Source of the DNA: Actibacterium sp.
GTDB taxonomy: Bacteria > Pseudomonadota > Alphaproteobacteria > Rhodobacterales > Rhodobacteraceae
Direction of reading: 5' to 3'
DNA: 64,000 bases
NCBI GenBank assembly: GCA_016278325.1
Contig: JADQCB010000005.1
Location: forward strand, 105,406 to 169,405
Shown here piece by piece: positions 1-9,714 of the stretch; within the stretch, counting starts at the first letter, position 1, and every line of letters starts with the position of its first letter. The notes under the pieces were generated by a model. The model was not told the DNA's origin. It ran no database searches and saw only the letters and a list, made by a program, of their open reading frames with translations. The position numbers and the translations under genes were made by a program.

Positions 1-2047
1 TCACCATCGCGATCCCCGCCGACGGCCCGTCCTTGGGCGTGGCGCCCTCGGGGACGTGAACGTGGATGTCGAGCGTGTCGAATTTCGGCGGCTTGATCCC
101 GATCGACGGCGCGATCGAGCGCACGAAGCTCGATGCCGCGTCGATCGATTCCTTCATCACGTCGCCCAGCTTGCCGGTGGTCTTCATCCGGCCCTTGCCC
201 GGCAGGCGCAAGGCTTCGATCGACAACAGGTCGCCCCCGACCGAGGTCCAGGCCAGGCCGGTCACCACGCCGATCTGGTCGTCCTTTTCGGCAAGCCCAT
301 AGCGGAAGCGCTTGACGCCAAGGAAATCTTCCAGGTTCTCGGGCGTGACGACGACGCGTTCGACCTCTTTCTTGACCAGCATGGTCACTGCCTTGCGGGC
401 CAGCTTGGCGATCTCGCGCTCCAGATTCCGCACCCCCGCTTCGCGGGTATAGGTGCGGATGATCTCGGTCAGGGCGGCATCGGTCAGCTCGAACTCGTTC
501 TTTTTCAGCCCGTGGTTCCTGATCTGCTTTTCGATCAGGTGCTGCTTGGCGATCTCGCGTTTCTCGTCCTCGGTGTAACCGGCCAGCGAAATCGTTTCCA
601 TCCGGTCCAGAAGCGGCCCCGGCATGTTGTAGGTGTTCGCCGTGGTCAGGAACATGACGTTCGACAGGTCATATTCCACTTCGAGATAGTGATCGACGAA
701 GGTGCCATTCTGTTCCGGGTCCAGCACCTCCAGCATCGCGCTGGCCGGGTCGCCGCGGAAATCTTGGCCCATCTTGTCGATTTCGTCCAGCAGAATCAAG
801 GGGTTGGTCGTTTTGGCCTTTTTCAGCGACTGGATGATCTTGCCGGGCATCGAGCCGATATAGGTCCGGCGGTGGCCGCGGATCTCGGATTCGTCGCGCA
901 CGCCGCCCAGGCTGATGCGGATGAACTCGCGCCCGGTGGCGCGGGCCACCGACTTGCCCAGGCTCGTCTTGCCCACGCCCGGCGGGCCGACCAGGCACAG
1001 GATCGGCCCCTTCAGCTTCTTGCTGCGCTGCTGCACGGCCAGGTATTCGACGATCCGTTCCTTGACCTTTTCCAGACCATAGTGATCGTCATCCAGAACC
1101 TTCTCGGCCCGGGCGAGATCCTTCTTGACGCGCGATTTCACGCCCCACGGGATCGACAGCATCCAGTCGAGATAGTTGCGCACGACGGTGGCCTCGGCCG
1201 ACATCGGGCTCATGTTCTTGAGCTTCTTGATCTCGGTCTCCGCCTTTTCGCGCGCCTCCTTCGACAGCTTGGTGTTCGCCACCCGCTCTTCGAGTTCGGC
1301 GATCTCGTTCTGGCCGTCCTCGCCATCGCCCAGTTCCTTCTGAATGGCCTTCATCTGCTCATTCAGGTAATATTCCCGCTGGGTGCGCTCCATCTGGCTT
1401 TTCACGCGGGTCTTGATCTTCTTTTCGACCTGCAGGACGCTCATTTCGCCCTGCATCAGCCCATAGATCTTTTCCAGCCGCTCGCTCACCGACAGCGTTT
1501 CCAGAAGCGCCTGCTTCTGCTCGACCTCGACCCCCAGATGTCCGGCGACCAGATCGGCCAGCTTGCTGGCTTCGCGCGTCTCGGACACCGCCGAAAGCGC
1601 CTCTTCGGGGACGTTCTTCTTGACCTTGGCGTAGCGTTCGAACTCCTTGGAGACCGAGCGCACCAGCGCCTCCAAGGTGGAATCGTCGCCCGCGACCTCT
1701 TCCAGCGCCTCGGCCCGGGCCTCGAAGAACGAGTCGTTCTCGACGAATTCGCGGATCTTCACCCGGGTGCGCCCCTCGACCAGCACCTTGACGGTGCCGT
1801 CGGGCAGCTTGAGCAGCTGCAACACGTTGGCAAGCACGCCGACACGATAGATCCCCTCGGCCGCCGGGTCGTCCTCGGCCGGGTCGATCTGGCTCGACAG
1901 CAGTATCTGCTTGTCGTCCGCCATCACCTCTTCCAGCGCGCGGACGGATTTTTCCCGACCCACGAAAAGCGGCACGATCATGTGCGGAAACACCACGATG
2001 TCGCGCAGCGGCAGGACGGGGTAGGATTGGCTGGGATGCTCGTTCAT
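1..2047 (-). CDS. lon: ATP-dependent protease Lon (partial, C-terminus outside window)
   Basis: Cytoplasmic AAA+ serine protease that degrades misfolded and regulatory proteins. About 682 residues are visible. They begin [21 protein letters not shown], typical of the Lon substrate-binding domain, followed by a long coiled-coil segment. The AAA module has Walker [10 protein letters not shown] and Walker [10 protein letters not shown]. The start of the protease domain carries the catalytic-serine motif PKDGPSAG, which is the last thing seen before the window edge; the catalytic lysine lies outside. The start is the ATG at 2047, preceded by a GAGGA ribosome site about 7 bases upstream. A heat-shock-type promoter lies about 80 bases upstream. 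The gene is partial only because the window ends. Identity is certain. Confidence 0.97.
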   Translation of the reverse strand, partial: MNEHPSQSYPVLPLRDIVVFPHMIVPLFVGREKSVRALEEVMADDKQILLSSQIDPAEDDPAAEGIYRVGVLANVLQLLKLPDGTVKVLVEGRTRVKIREFVENDSFFEARAEALEEVAGDDSTLEALVRSVSKEFERYAKVKKNVPEEALSAVSETREASKLADLVAGHLGVEVEQKQALLETLSVSERLEKIYGLMQGEMSVLQVEKKIKTRVKSQMERTQREYYLNEQMKAIQKELGDGEDGQNEIAELEERVANTKLSKEAREKAETEIKKLKNMSPMSAEATVVRNYLDWMLSIPWGVKSRVKKDLARAEKVLDDDHYGLEKVKERIVEYLAVQQRSKKLKGPILCLVGPPGVGKTSLGKSVARATGREFIRISLGGVRDESEIRGHRRTYIGSMPGKIIQSLKKAKTTNPLILLDEIDKMGQDFRGDPASAMLEVLDPEQNGTFVDHYLEVEYDLSNVMFLTTANTYNMPGPLLDRMETISLAGYTEDEKREIAKQHLIEKQIRNHGLKKNEFELTDAALTEIIRTYTREAGVRNLEREIAKLARKAVTMLVKKEVERVVVTPENLEDFLGVKRFRYGLAEKDDQIGVVTGLAWTSVGGDLLSIEALRLPGKGRMKTTGKLGDVMKESIDAASSFVRSIAPSIGIKPPKFDTLDIHVHVPEGATPKDGPSAGIAMV

Positions 2048-2124
2048 GCTTTATCCTCGGTTGGCAAGAGGGCACCGGCCCCGGTATTCGGCGACCATCG
2101 GCCCTCTCCTGACTTGGGATCAAT

Positions 2125-2151
2125 ATCTGGGGGAAAAGAACCCGATTTCAA
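2125..2151 (-). promoter_or_regulatory. Candidate RpoH (sigma-32) heat-shock promoter of lon
   Basis: On the minus strand TTGAAA (2151-2146) is followed, after a 12-base spacer, by CCCCCAGAT (2133-2125). This closely fits the heat-shock consensus CTTGAA / CCCCAT-T. It sits between the unknown gene ending at 2293 and the lon start at 2047, giving a leader of roughly 70 bases. lon is a classical heat-shock gene, so position and sequence agree. No experiment supports it here. Confidence 0.65.
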
Positions 2152-2292
2152 CCACACCAAGCCGGTTTCACGTTGATTTGCATCATGCCTACCGAAACGT
2201 CCCGGCACAAGGCGGGTTCACGCGAAAACCTGTCTTGCAGGATGCCGGGGCAAAGGCACGCGCCCGTGCGGAAATGCAAAGGCCGCTTGCGA

Positions 2293-3249
2293 TCACGCCG
2301 CAGCAGAAGCGGGCAGAACCAGAAGGGGGTGGTCCCTTTCTGCGTCGAGGCGTTCCAGATAGTCCCGGCCGTCCAGATCCAGTGCAATCAGGTTTTCGAC
2401 GAGGCTCGGGATCGCCGCGAACCGTTGGCGAAGCCCGGCAAGGTCCGCCTCCAGCCGGTCCGCGTCATCGGCCTCGCAATCGAGCCGGTCCATCAGAACA
2501 TCCTTGGGAAACATCTCGGAAAGTTCCATCAGCTTGACGAACTGGCGCCGGGCCTGACCGGCAGCCATTTCCCTTTCATTCAACCATAAAAAGGCCTTGA
2601 TTTGTGCCGCACCGCAAACCGACAGGCTGGCAAGCAGGCAACGGATCGCTTCAGCGTCGACACCCGGCGTCTCTGCGGTGGTGCGGACCCCGTCCAGCAT
2701 CCGGTCAAAGCCGTAATGCAGTTTTTCCTCGACCGCTCTGACAGTCTGATCCTTGTCGCGGCGGTTGTCGGCGGACTCGAACCGTTCCAGCGCGGTACCG
2801 ATTTCGATCATCGTGTTGCGCAGCTCCAGCTTGCGAAAAACCCCGGGCAGCGCCTCTACCCCCTGTTCGAGGCGACCGATACGATCTCCGATCGCATTCA
2901 ACCGGCCCAGGATTATGGCGGTACTCGCGGCGGTCACGCCGATACCTGCCACGGATGAGACGAGATTGACCAGCTGAAGGTTCTGCACGACACCCACCGC
3001 GCTTTGAAGCTGGGTTATCTTCTGGCTGATCTGCGCATTCTGGACGACACCGATCAGACCGCTCGCGCCGCTCGGATCGAAAGAAAGCCCCGTGCCCACC
3101 GCTCGTTGCAGCAGCCCGGTTTCCTGCAAATGCGCCACGATCCTACCCGTATGCGCGTCTTTCAGCACGGCCCCATATCGCACGATCTGCCCGGTCGCAT
3201 GGGCTGCCATGAATTGCGACGGAATTGTGAAGGGAATGCCGCCGATCAC
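2293..3249 (-). CDS. Unknown protein with a central hydrophobic segment (second gene of a two-gene cassette)
   Basis: 318 residues starting at a GTG that overlaps the stop of the upstream gene by four bases (GTGA), so translation is probably coupled. I do not recognise the family. The N-terminal ~60 residues contain GRIVAHLQETG; residues ~65-95 are Gln/Val-rich. A hydrophobic segment follows at ~95-115 (LVSSVAGIGVTAASTAIILG), then a heptad-like stretch (LNAIGDRIGRLEQGVEALPG). The C-terminal ~180 residues look helical, charged and soluble. This suggests a membrane-attached protein with a cytoplasmic or oligomerising helical domain. The region is visibly less GC-rich than lon and tgt on either side. 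It ends 245 bases before lon, which has its own promoter. Function unknown. Confidence 0.8.
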   Translation of the reverse strand: MIGGIPFTIPSQFMAAHATGQIVRYGAVLKDAHTGRIVAHLQETGLLQRAVGTGLSFDPSGASGLIGVVQNAQISQKITQLQSAVGVVQNLQLVNLVSSVAGIGVTAASTAIILGRLNAIGDRIGRLEQGVEALPGVFRKLELRNTMIEIGTALERFESADNRRDKDQTVRAVEEKLHYGFDRMLDGVRTTAETPGVDAEAIRCLLASLSVCGAAQIKAFLWLNEREMAAGQARRQFVKLMELSEMFPKDVLMDRLDCEADDADRLEADLAGLRQRFAAIPSLVENLIALDLDGRDYLERLDAERDHPLLVLPASAAA

Positions 3250-3896
3250 GTCAGTTTTCCTAGTCTTGCGGCCATTATCGAATCCAACTCCTTGAAGAGT
3301 GTCCCTCCCAGCGACGGAATTTCGGGCTGGTTGGGATCGCCCAAGACCCGGAGCGTGAGATCCTCATGCACCTTTGTCCTGACCGAGTTGCGCAGCCGCT
3401 CGACGGCCCACCCACGCACGGACGGCCCGAGGCCCAACGCGCCGATCCCCACTCCGACCATGTTGGCGGGAACGACGGCCAGCGATGCGGTGGTGAAAAC
3501 GAGACCGCTTGTCACGATCAACCCGCCGACGAAAGGCAAGGCCGCAAACGGCACGACCGAGAACCCCGTTGCCGCGCCTGCTGTCAGCATATCGGAATAG
3601 GACCATTTGCCACACAACGCCGTGCCTTCGACTTCGGCCATGGACTCCTTTAGCGAAGTTTCGAGTTTCGCCGAATATCTGCGGTATTCCGCTTCGATCC
3701 ATTCGCGAACGATAGGGTTGATCTTGTCTGCGACGAAACCGGAACGATTGACGAATGCCTTGATCGGCATCTGGTCGATCTCCTGATCGATTTTCAGCAA
3801 CAGCAGCGGAAACCTTTCACGCAATTCCACGAATATCCGTCCGCGTTCGGCACTCCACCAATCCAGAATTTCCGCACGCTCGATTTCGTCAGACAT
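3246..3896 (-). CDS. Unknown protein with Gly-rich hydrophobic hairpin (first gene of a two-gene cassette)
   Basis: 216 residues. The start is the ATG at 3896 because GAAGGG lies six bases upstream; an ATG seven codons earlier has no better site. The N-terminal ~100 residues are charged and probably helical (WWSAERGRIF, IREW-like segments, LKESMAEVEG). Residues ~105-160 form a long Gly/Ala/Val-rich hydrophobic stretch with two likely membrane-dipping segments around FAALPFVGGLIVTSGLVFTT and NMVGVGIGALGLG. The last ~50 residues are charged. I recognise no enzyme motif. The gene follows tgt by 41 bases on the same strand and overlaps the next gene by four bases, so the two are probably made together from the tgt transcript or a promoter inside tgt. 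Function unknown. Confidence 0.8.
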   Translation of the reverse strand: MSDEIERAEILDWWSAERGRIFVELRERFPLLLLKIDQEIDQMPIKAFVNRSGFVADKINPIVREWIEAEYRRYSAKLETSLKESMAEVEGTALCGKWSYSDMLTAGAATGFSVVPFAALPFVGGLIVTSGLVFTTASLAVVPANMVGVGIGALGLGPSVRGWAVERLRNSVRTKVHEDLTLRVLGDPNQPEIPSLGGTLFKELDSIMAARLGKLT

Positions 3897-3937
3897 GAAT
3901 GACCCTTCGACCAACATCACACCACGATGGAGTCGGT

Positions 3938-5068
3938 TTACACTGGGCGCAAGTCCCCCTCGGCCCTTTGCGCGTGGAAATCGGCCTCCCATGCCGCGAA
4001 ACGCCCCGCCGCGATCGCGGCGCGCATTCCGGCCATGAGGTCCTGGTAATAATGCAGGTTGTGCCAGGTCAGCAGCATGGCGCTGATGATCTCGCCCGCG
4101 CGGAAGACGTGGTGGAGGTAGGCGCGGGAATAGCTGCGGCAGGCCGGGCAGGCGCATTCCGCGTCGAGCGGGCGCGGATCGTCCTGGTGGCGGGCATTCT
4201 TGATGTTGACCACGCCGCGGCGGGTGAAGGCCTGCCCCGTGCGCCCCGAGCGCGAGGGCAGCACGCAATCCATCATGTCCACGCCCCGCCTGACCGCGCC
4301 AACGATATCGTCGGGCTTGCCCACCCCCATCAGATAGCGCGGCCGGTCGGCGGGCAGCATGTCGGGCGCATAGTCCAGCACGCCGAACATCGCCGCCTGC
4401 CCCTCGCCCACGGCCAGCCCGCCGATGGCGTAGCCGTCAAAACCGATGGCTTTCAGCGCCTCGGCGCTTTCTTCGCGCAACGCGCGCGTGACGCCGCCCT
4501 GCTGGATGCCGAACAGCGCGTGACCGGGGCGGTCGCCGAATGCCTCGCGCGACCGCGCCGCCCACCGCATCGACAGCCGCATCGATTCCGCCACGCGGGC
4601 CTCATCGGCCGGCAGCGCCGGGCATTCATCGAAACACATCACGATATCGCTGCCCAGGAGCTGCTGGATCTCCATCGACCGCTCCGGGGTGATCTCGTGC
4701 CGCGATCCGTCGATATGCGATTTGAACGTCACGCCCTTTTCGGTCAGCTTGCGCAGATCCGCCAGGCTCATCACCTGGAACCCGCCGCTATCGGTCAGGA
4801 TCGGCCGGTTCCAGTTCATGAAATGGTGCAGCCCCCCCAGCCGCGCGATCCGCTCGGCCGTGGGGCGCAGCATCAGGTGATAGGTGTTGCCCAGCAGGAT
4901 ATCGGCGCCCGTGTCCGCCACGCTTTCGGGCAGCATCGCCTTGACCGTCGCCGCGGTGCCCACGGGCATGAAGGCCGGTGTGCGGATCTCGCCGCGCGGG
5001 GTCACGATCCGCCCGGTGCGCGCCTTGCCGTCCGTGCCGGACAAATGAAAGTTGAATCGCGCGCTCAT
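3938..5068 (-). CDS. tgt: Queuine/preQ1 tRNA-guanine transglycosylase
   Basis: 376-residue enzyme that exchanges G34 of GUN-anticodon tRNAs for preQ1. It shows the standard family layout: start [19 protein letters not shown], the nucleophile-region motif [35 protein letters not shown], and [13 protein letters not shown]. The C-terminal zinc site is [16 protein letters not shown]. Length matches bacterial Tgt (~375). The start at 5068 gives the conserved N-terminus; the open frame runs further upstream but enters the divergent neighbour. No queA or other queuosine gene is in the window. Two unknown genes follow directly on the same strand. Confidence 0.97.
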   Translation of the reverse strand: MSARFNFHLSGTDGKARTGRIVTPRGEIRTPAFMPVGTAATVKAMLPESVADTGADILLGNTYHLMLRPTAERIARLGGLHHFMNWNRPILTDSGGFQVMSLADLRKLTEKGVTFKSHIDGSRHEITPERSMEIQQLLGSDIVMCFDECPALPADEARVAESMRLSMRWAARSREAFGDRPGHALFGIQQGGVTRALREESAEALKAIGFDGYAIGGLAVGEGQAAMFGVLDYAPDMLPADRPRYLMGVGKPDDIVGAVRRGVDMMDCVLPSRSGRTGQAFTRRGVVNIKNARHQDDPRPLDAECACPACRSYSRAYLHHVFRAGEIISAMLLTWHNLHYYQDLMAGMRAAIAAGRFAAWEADFHAQRAEGDLRPV

Positions 5069-5140
5069 ATCTGATCCTGCATCCAGCCAGTGAGCCGCCG
5101 GTATAGGCGATTCCACGGCGAATCCAAGAAGGGGCGACAA

Positions 5141-6568
5141 ATGACCGACGGCAATGACATTCAACCCGAGGGCATCCGCCTGGGCTGGGAGGAATGGGCC
5201 GCCCTGCCCGATCTCGGCCTGCCCGCGCTCAAGGTCAAGGTCGATACCGGGGCCAAGACATCCGCCCTGCACGCGCATGAGATCGAGCCCTTCGGCCGGG
5301 CCGACAGCCCGCGCGTGCGCTTTACCGTCCACCCGATCCCCGGCCGGTCGGACCTGTCGATCCCCTGCTCTGCCCGGATCGTCGATCGGCGGGAAGTGAC
5401 CAGCTCGAACGGCGAAACGGAACTGCGCTATGTGATTTCCACCGATCTCGCCCTCGGCGGGCGGCGCTGGCCGATCGAGGTCACGCTGACCGATCGCGGC
5501 AGCATGTCCTACCGGATGTTGCTGGGGCGCCAGGCCTTCCCCGAGGATGCGGTGATCAGCCCGGCCGAGAGCTTCTGCCAGCCCGAGCTGAGCTATGACA
5601 GCTATCATTCCGCCCGGGTGCGGCAGGTGGCCCCGGCCCGCGCCCTGCGCATTGCCGTGCTCAGCCGCGAAGAGCACAGCTATTCGACCCGCAGGATCGT
5701 GGCCGAGGGCGAAAAACGCGGCCATGTGGTCGAGGTGATCGACACTACCCGCTGTTACATGGCGATCAACGCGATGGCGCCCGAAGTGCATTATGACGGC
5801 AAGCGCCTGCCGCGATATGACGCCGTGGTTCCGCGCATCGGCGCCTCGGTCACATCCTATGGCACCGCTGTCGTGCGCCAGTTCGAGACCATCGGCACCT
5901 ATTGCGTCAACGGTTCGGACGGGATCACCGCAAGCCGCGACAAGCTGCATGCCCACCAGATCCTCGCGCGTCACCGCATCGGCATGCCGACCACGGCCTT
6001 TGCCGCCTCGCCCAAGGATACCGGCAATCTCATGCATCTCGTGGGCGGCGCGCCGCTGATCGTGAAACTTCTGGAATCCACGCAAGGCAAGGGCGTTGTC
6101 CTGGCCGAGACGCGCAAGGCGGCCGAGTCGGTGATCGATGCCTTTCGCGGCCTCAAGGCCAGCTTCCTGGTCCAGCATTTCGTGAAAGAGGCCGCGGGCG
6201 AGGATATTCGTTGCCTCGTGGTGGGAAACCGTGTCGTGGCGTCAATGAAGCGAACCGGGGCCGAGGGCGATTTCCGCTCGAACCTGCACCGCGGCGGCAG
6301 CGCGGTTGCGGTGCGCATCACCAAGGCCGAGCGCGAGACCGCGGTGCGGGCCGCGCGCGCCTTTCGTCTGAACCTCGCCGGGGTCGATCTGCTGCGGTCC
6401 TCGGACGGGCCGAAAGTGCTGGAAGTCAACTCCTCTCCCGGCCTGGAGGGGATCGAGAAGGCCGCGGGCAAGAACCTGGCCGGCTTGCTGTTCGACGAGA
6501 TCGAAAAGCGCGTGCGTCCGGCCCCGGCCCGCCGCAAACGCGCCGCCGTCCGGCCGGCCGGGAAATAG
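5141..6568 (+). CDS. rimK: RimB-RimK fusion: retropepsin-like protease domain plus ATP-grasp glutamate ligase
   Basis: 475 residues. Residues ~10-150 are a RimB-type ATP-dependent zinc-protease domain (formerly DUF785) with the aspartyl-protease-like signature [11 protein letters not shown] near residue 35 and MLLGRQAF near 130. Residues ~165-460 are an ATP-grasp ligase of the RimK family ([65 protein letters not shown]). RimK adds glutamates to the ribosomal S6 C-terminus and RimB is its usual separate partner; here they are one chain. The start ATG at 5141 is chosen because AAGAAGGGG lies just upstream; an in-frame start at 5090 has no site. The C-terminal tail is basic ([14 protein letters not shown]). 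Confidence 0.93.
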   Translation: MTDGNDIQPEGIRLGWEEWAALPDLGLPALKVKVDTGAKTSALHAHEIEPFGRADSPRVRFTVHPIPGRSDLSIPCSARIVDRREVTSSNGETELRYVISTDLALGGRRWPIEVTLTDRGSMSYRMLLGRQAFPEDAVISPAESFCQPELSYDSYHSARVRQVAPARALRIAVLSREEHSYSTRRIVAEGEKRGHVVEVIDTTRCYMAINAMAPEVHYDGKRLPRYDAVVPRIGASVTSYGTAVVRQFETIGTYCVNGSDGITASRDKLHAHQILARHRIGMPTTAFAASPKDTGNLMHLVGGAPLIVKLLESTQGKGVVLAETRKAAESVIDAFRGLKASFLVQHFVKEAAGEDIRCLVVGNRVVASMKRTGAEGDFRSNLHRGGSAVAVRITKAERETAVRAARAFRLNLAGVDLLRSSDGPKVLEVNSSPGLEGIEKAAGKNLAGLLFDEIEKRVRPAPARRKRAAVRPAGK

Positions 6569-6666
6569 GGCCTGCGCGCGGCACCGGCCGGCGGCGCGAT
6601 CCGCACCGATCCCTTTACGCGAGGCCTCATATTCCCTATATCTTTTCTCGGATATTCCGAGGGAGC

Positions 6667-7032
6667 ATGATGAACAACGCAACCCAACCGCTCGAAGGCG
6701 CACCGCTGATCCCGCCCTCCACCACCGATCACCCGCTCTATGACAAGGTGGTCGAGGCGTGCCGCACCGTTTACGATCCGGAGATTCCGGTCAATATCTA
6801 CGACCTGGGCCTTATCTACACGATCGAGATCGATGACGAGAACGCGGTGCGCGTGATCATGACCCTGACGGCGCCCGGTTGCCCCGTGGCCGGCGAAATG
6901 CCCGGCTGGGTGGCCGATGCGGTCGAACCGCTCGACGGGGTAAAGCAGGTCGATGTCGAGATGACATGGGATCCGCCCTGGGGCATGGACATGATGAGCG
7001 ACGAGGCGCGGCTTGAACTCGGCTTCATGTGA
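6667..7032 (+). CDS. sufT: SufT / MIP18-like (DUF59) Fe-S assembly protein
   Basis: 121 residues of the DUF59/MIP18 family, which helps mature Fe-S proteins. The hallmark core is YDPEIPVNIYDLGLIYTIEI, followed by TLTAPGCPVAGEMPGWV with the reactive Cys, and MTWDPPWGMDMMS. There are two adjacent ATGs (6667 and 6670). GAGGGAG lies immediately before them, so the second may be the real initiator. The next gene, sufA, is 54 bases downstream on the same strand, supporting a joint Fe-S role. The other suf genes are not in this window. Confidence 0.93.
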   Translation: MMNNATQPLEGAPLIPPSTTDHPLYDKVVEACRTVYDPEIPVNIYDLGLIYTIEIDDENAVRVIMTLTAPGCPVAGEMPGWVADAVEPLDGVKQVDVEMTWDPPWGMDMMSDEARLELGFM

Positions 7033-7086
7033 CGCCCGAGATTTCCGCCCTATAACGCTGATACCAAAGGACAAAGGAACAATCCC

Positions 7087-7449
7087 ATGTTCGCAATTCC
7101 CGGCAAGCAGGCGGTCACGCTGACCCAGGCCGCAGCAAACCAGATCGTCAAGCTGATGCAGCGCGATGACAGCCATGGCCTGCGCATCGGCGTCAAGAAG
7201 GGCGGCTGTGCGGGCATGGAATATACCATGGAATATGTCGCCGAACCCGACCCGCAGGACGAGATCGTCGAACAGGACGGGGCGCGGGTGATGATCGCCC
7301 CGATGGCGCAGATGTTCCTGTTCGGCACCGAAATCGACTATGAGGTCGGGCTTCTGGAATCGGGGTTCCGCTTCCGCAATCCGAATGTGGTCGATGCCTG
7401 TGGCTGCGGCGAATCCATCAAGTTCGCGGAAACCTCGGACGCCGGGTGA
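7087..7449 (+). CDS. sufA: HesB/IscA/SufA A-type Fe-S carrier
   Basis: 120 residues. The three conserved cluster-binding cysteines are present in GGCAGMEY and CGCGES near the C-terminus, in the exact A-type carrier arrangement. The start ATG follows AAAGGAACAATCCC. It delivers Fe-S clusters to apoproteins in the cytoplasm and pairs with sufT just upstream. Whether it should be called SufA or IscA/ErpA cannot be decided from sequence alone; the SufT neighbour favours SufA. Confidence 0.93.
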   Translation: MFAIPGKQAVTLTQAAANQIVKLMQRDDSHGLRIGVKKGGCAGMEYTMEYVAEPDPQDEIVEQDGARVMIAPMAQMFLFGTEIDYEVGLLESGFRFRNPNVVDACGCGESIKFAETSDAG

Positions 7450-7510
7450 AAGGTCTTTGCCCCCGGCGGCTGCCTGTCCTATCCATGCAGTAAAGGACAG
7501 GAGGGATCTC

Positions 7511-8260
7511 ATGCGCAAACTTGCAGCCGGTAATTGGAAAATGAACGGAACCTCGGCGGACCTGGCCGAGGCTTCGGCGCTGAAGGCCGCGCATCCCGCC
7601 CCGGGTGTCGACATCCTGCTTTGCCCGCCTGCCACGCTGCTGTCGCGGTTGTCCGATTCCGTTGGCGCGACCATCGCCACCGGCGGGCAGGATTGCCACG
7701 CCGCGGCCTCGGGCGCGCATACCGGCGACATTTCGGCGCCGATGCTGGCCGATGCCGGGGCCAGCCATGTCATTCTTGGCCATTCCGAACGGCGCACGGA
7801 CCACGCCGAGACCGATGCGGACGTGCATGCCAAGACCCAGGCGGCGCTTGCCGCCGGGCTGACCGCGCTGGTCTGCGTGGGCGAGACCCAGGCACAGCGC
7901 GAGGCGGGCAAAACGCTTGACGTGGTGGGGCGTCAGCTGGCCGGGTCCGTCCCCGACAGCGCGACCGCCGCAACGCTGGTCATTGCCTATGAGCCGGTCT
8001 GGGCGATCGGCTCGGGCCGGGTGCCGACGCTGGAACAGATCGCCGAGGTTCACGATTTCATTCGAGGCGAACTGACCGCCCGGTTCGGCGCGGACGCCCG
8101 CGCGATGCGCCTGCTCTATGGCGGTTCGGTCAAGCCCGCCAACGCGGCCGAGATCTTTGCGATCTCCAATGTCGATGGCGCCTTGGTCGGTGGCGCCTCG
8201 CTCAAGGCGCGCGATTTCTCGGCCATCGTAACCGCGCTGGAAAACGCGGCCCCTGACTGA
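7511..8260 (+). CDS. tpiA: Triose-phosphate isomerase
   Basis: 249 residues catalysing interconversion of dihydroxyacetone phosphate and glyceraldehyde-3-phosphate. Active-site residues are all visible: Asn and Lys in GNWKMNG, His in ILGHSERR, Glu in AYEPVWAIG. The phosphate-binding motifs [12 protein letters not shown] and GALVGGASL are also present. The start ATG at 7511 has a strong GGACAGGAGGG site; the open frame continues upstream but overlaps sufA. No other glycolytic gene is adjacent. A strong hairpin follows at 8262-8305. Confidence 0.97.
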   Translation: MRKLAAGNWKMNGTSADLAEASALKAAHPAPGVDILLCPPATLLSRLSDSVGATIATGGQDCHAAASGAHTGDISAPMLADAGASHVILGHSERRTDHAETDADVHAKTQAALAAGLTALVCVGETQAQREAGKTLDVVGRQLAGSVPDSATAATLVIAYEPVWAIGSGRVPTLEQIAEVHDFIRGELTARFGADARAMRLLYGGSVKPANAAEIFAISNVDGALVGGASLKARDFSAIVTALENAAPD

Positions 8261-8261
8261 T

Positions 8262-8305
8262 CCGCGCGCGGCGGGCCCGGGTGCGACCTGCACCGCCGCG
8301 CGCGG
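8262..8305. terminator. Strong GC hairpin between convergent tpiA and dctM
   Basis: A perfect 13-base inverted repeat (8262-8274 with 8293-8305) lies in the 50-base gap between the convergent genes tpiA and dctM. There is no clear T-run on either strand, so it may be a bidirectional, non-canonical terminator or a 3'-end stabiliser. Confidence 0.6.
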
Positions 8306-8310
8306 CCCGG

Positions 8311-9708
8311 TCAGTTGGTAATCAGCTCCGGACCCATCAGGCTGGTTGGCAGCCAGGTGGACAGGAACGGCACATAGGTTATCAGGATCAGGAAAACGAA
8401 AAGCACCGCCAGGAACGGCAGCGCCGCGCGCACGACGCTCATCATCGGCATTCCGGCGACGCCCGAGGTGACGAACAGGTTCAGCCCGACCGGCGGGGTG
8501 ATCATGCCGATCTCCATGTTCACCACCATGATGATGCCCAGGTGGATCGGATCAACGCCCAGCTCGATCGCGATCGGAAAGACCAGCGGCGCGACGATCA
8601 CGATCAGCCCCGAAGGTTCCATGAACTGGCCGCCGATCAGCAGGATCACGTTGACCACGATCAGGAACATGATCTGGCCGAATCCGGCGCCCAGCATCGC
8701 CCGCGCGATCTGCTGGGGGATCTGTTCGTCGGTCAGCACATGCTTCAGGATCAGCGCATTGGCAATGATGAACATCAGCATGATCGTCAGCTTGCCCGCT
8801 TCGAGCAGCGTATCGCGGGTGTCGCGGTGGAAAAACGCGGTCACCAGCGCCTGCGGCTTGCGCATCAGGCTGGTGGTCCGCCCGCCATTTTCGGGCGCGG
8901 CCAGCGGCCCCATGTCGCGATACACGAAAAGGGCGATCACGAAGGCATAGACCGAGGCCACGGCGGCCGCCTCGGTCGGGGTAAAGATCGCGCCGGTCAG
9001 GCCGGGAATGCCGTAGATGCCCACCATGATGATGACGATCAGCATCAAGCCCCAGAACGCGTCGGAAAAGCTGTCGGTGATCTCGCCCCAGCCCTGCCAC
9101 GCCCCCTTGGGCATGTTCTTGATACGCGCCATGACATAGATCGCGACCATCAGCATCAGACCGGCGAGGATCCCGGGGATGACCCCCGCCAGGAACATCC
9201 GGCCCACCGACACATCGGTGGCCGACGCATAGACGACCATGACGATCGAGGGCGGAATCAGGATCCCCAGGGTGCCCGCGTTGCAGATCACGCCGGCGGC
9301 GAATTCCTTGGTATAGCCGGCCTGTTTCATCGCCGCGATCACGATAGAGCCGATCGCGACCACGGTGGCCGGCGACGAGCCCGACAGGGCGGCGAACATC
9401 ATGCAGGCAAACACGCCCGCGATCGCCAGCCCGCCCCGCAGATGCCCCACGCAGGCGATCGAGAAGCGGATGATCCGTTTGGCCACGCCGCCGGTGGACA
9501 TGAAGCTGGATGCCAGGATGAAGAACGGGATCGCCAGCAATGTGTAATGCCCGGCCATCGCCTGGAACAGCGACTGCGCGATCGAGGCCAGCGAGGTATC
9601 CGAGAACAGCAACAGGAAGATCGTCGAGCTCAGCCCAAGCGCAACCGCGATCGGCACGCCGATCATCAGAAGGCCGATGACCATGACGAAAAGAAGGACA
9701 ACATCCAT
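8311..9708 (-). CDS. dctM: TRAP transporter large membrane subunit DctM
   Basis: 465 residues of the DctM family, the inner-membrane channel of a tripartite ATP-independent periplasmic transporter. About twelve hydrophobic segments are visible, from MDVVLLFVMVIGLLMIGVP onward. Conserved elements include FFILASSFMSTGG, FAALSGSSPATVVAIGSI, NAGTLGILIPPSI and EIGMITPPVGLNLFV. It is longer than the usual ~430 because of a hydrophilic loop around residues 255-295. It is last in the leftward dctP-dctQ-dctM operon, six bases after dctQ. The substrate is inferred to be C4-dicarboxylates (malate, succinate, fumarate) from the DctB/DctD neighbours. Confidence 0.95.
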   Translation of the reverse strand: MDVVLLFVMVIGLLMIGVPIAVALGLSSTIFLLLFSDTSLASIAQSLFQAMAGHYTLLAIPFFILASSFMSTGGVAKRIIRFSIACVGHLRGGLAIAGVFACMMFAALSGSSPATVVAIGSIVIAAMKQAGYTKEFAAGVICNAGTLGILIPPSIVMVVYASATDVSVGRMFLAGVIPGILAGLMLMVAIYVMARIKNMPKGAWQGWGEITDSFSDAFWGLMLIVIIMVGIYGIPGLTGAIFTPTEAAAVASVYAFVIALFVYRDMGPLAAPENGGRTTSLMRKPQALVTAFFHRDTRDTLLEAGKLTIMLMFIIANALILKHVLTDEQIPQQIARAMLGAGFGQIMFLIVVNVILLIGGQFMEPSGLIVIVAPLVFPIAIELGVDPIHLGIIMVVNMEIGMITPPVGLNLFVTSGVAGMPMMSVVRAALPFLAVLFVFLILITYVPFLSTWLPTSLMGPELITN

Positions 9709-9714
9709 CGTGAC

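Noticed and set aside
56-2176. A plus-strand open frame of 706 codons opposite lon
   Set aside because: lon is complete with active-site motifs on the other strand; the antisense product has no domains.
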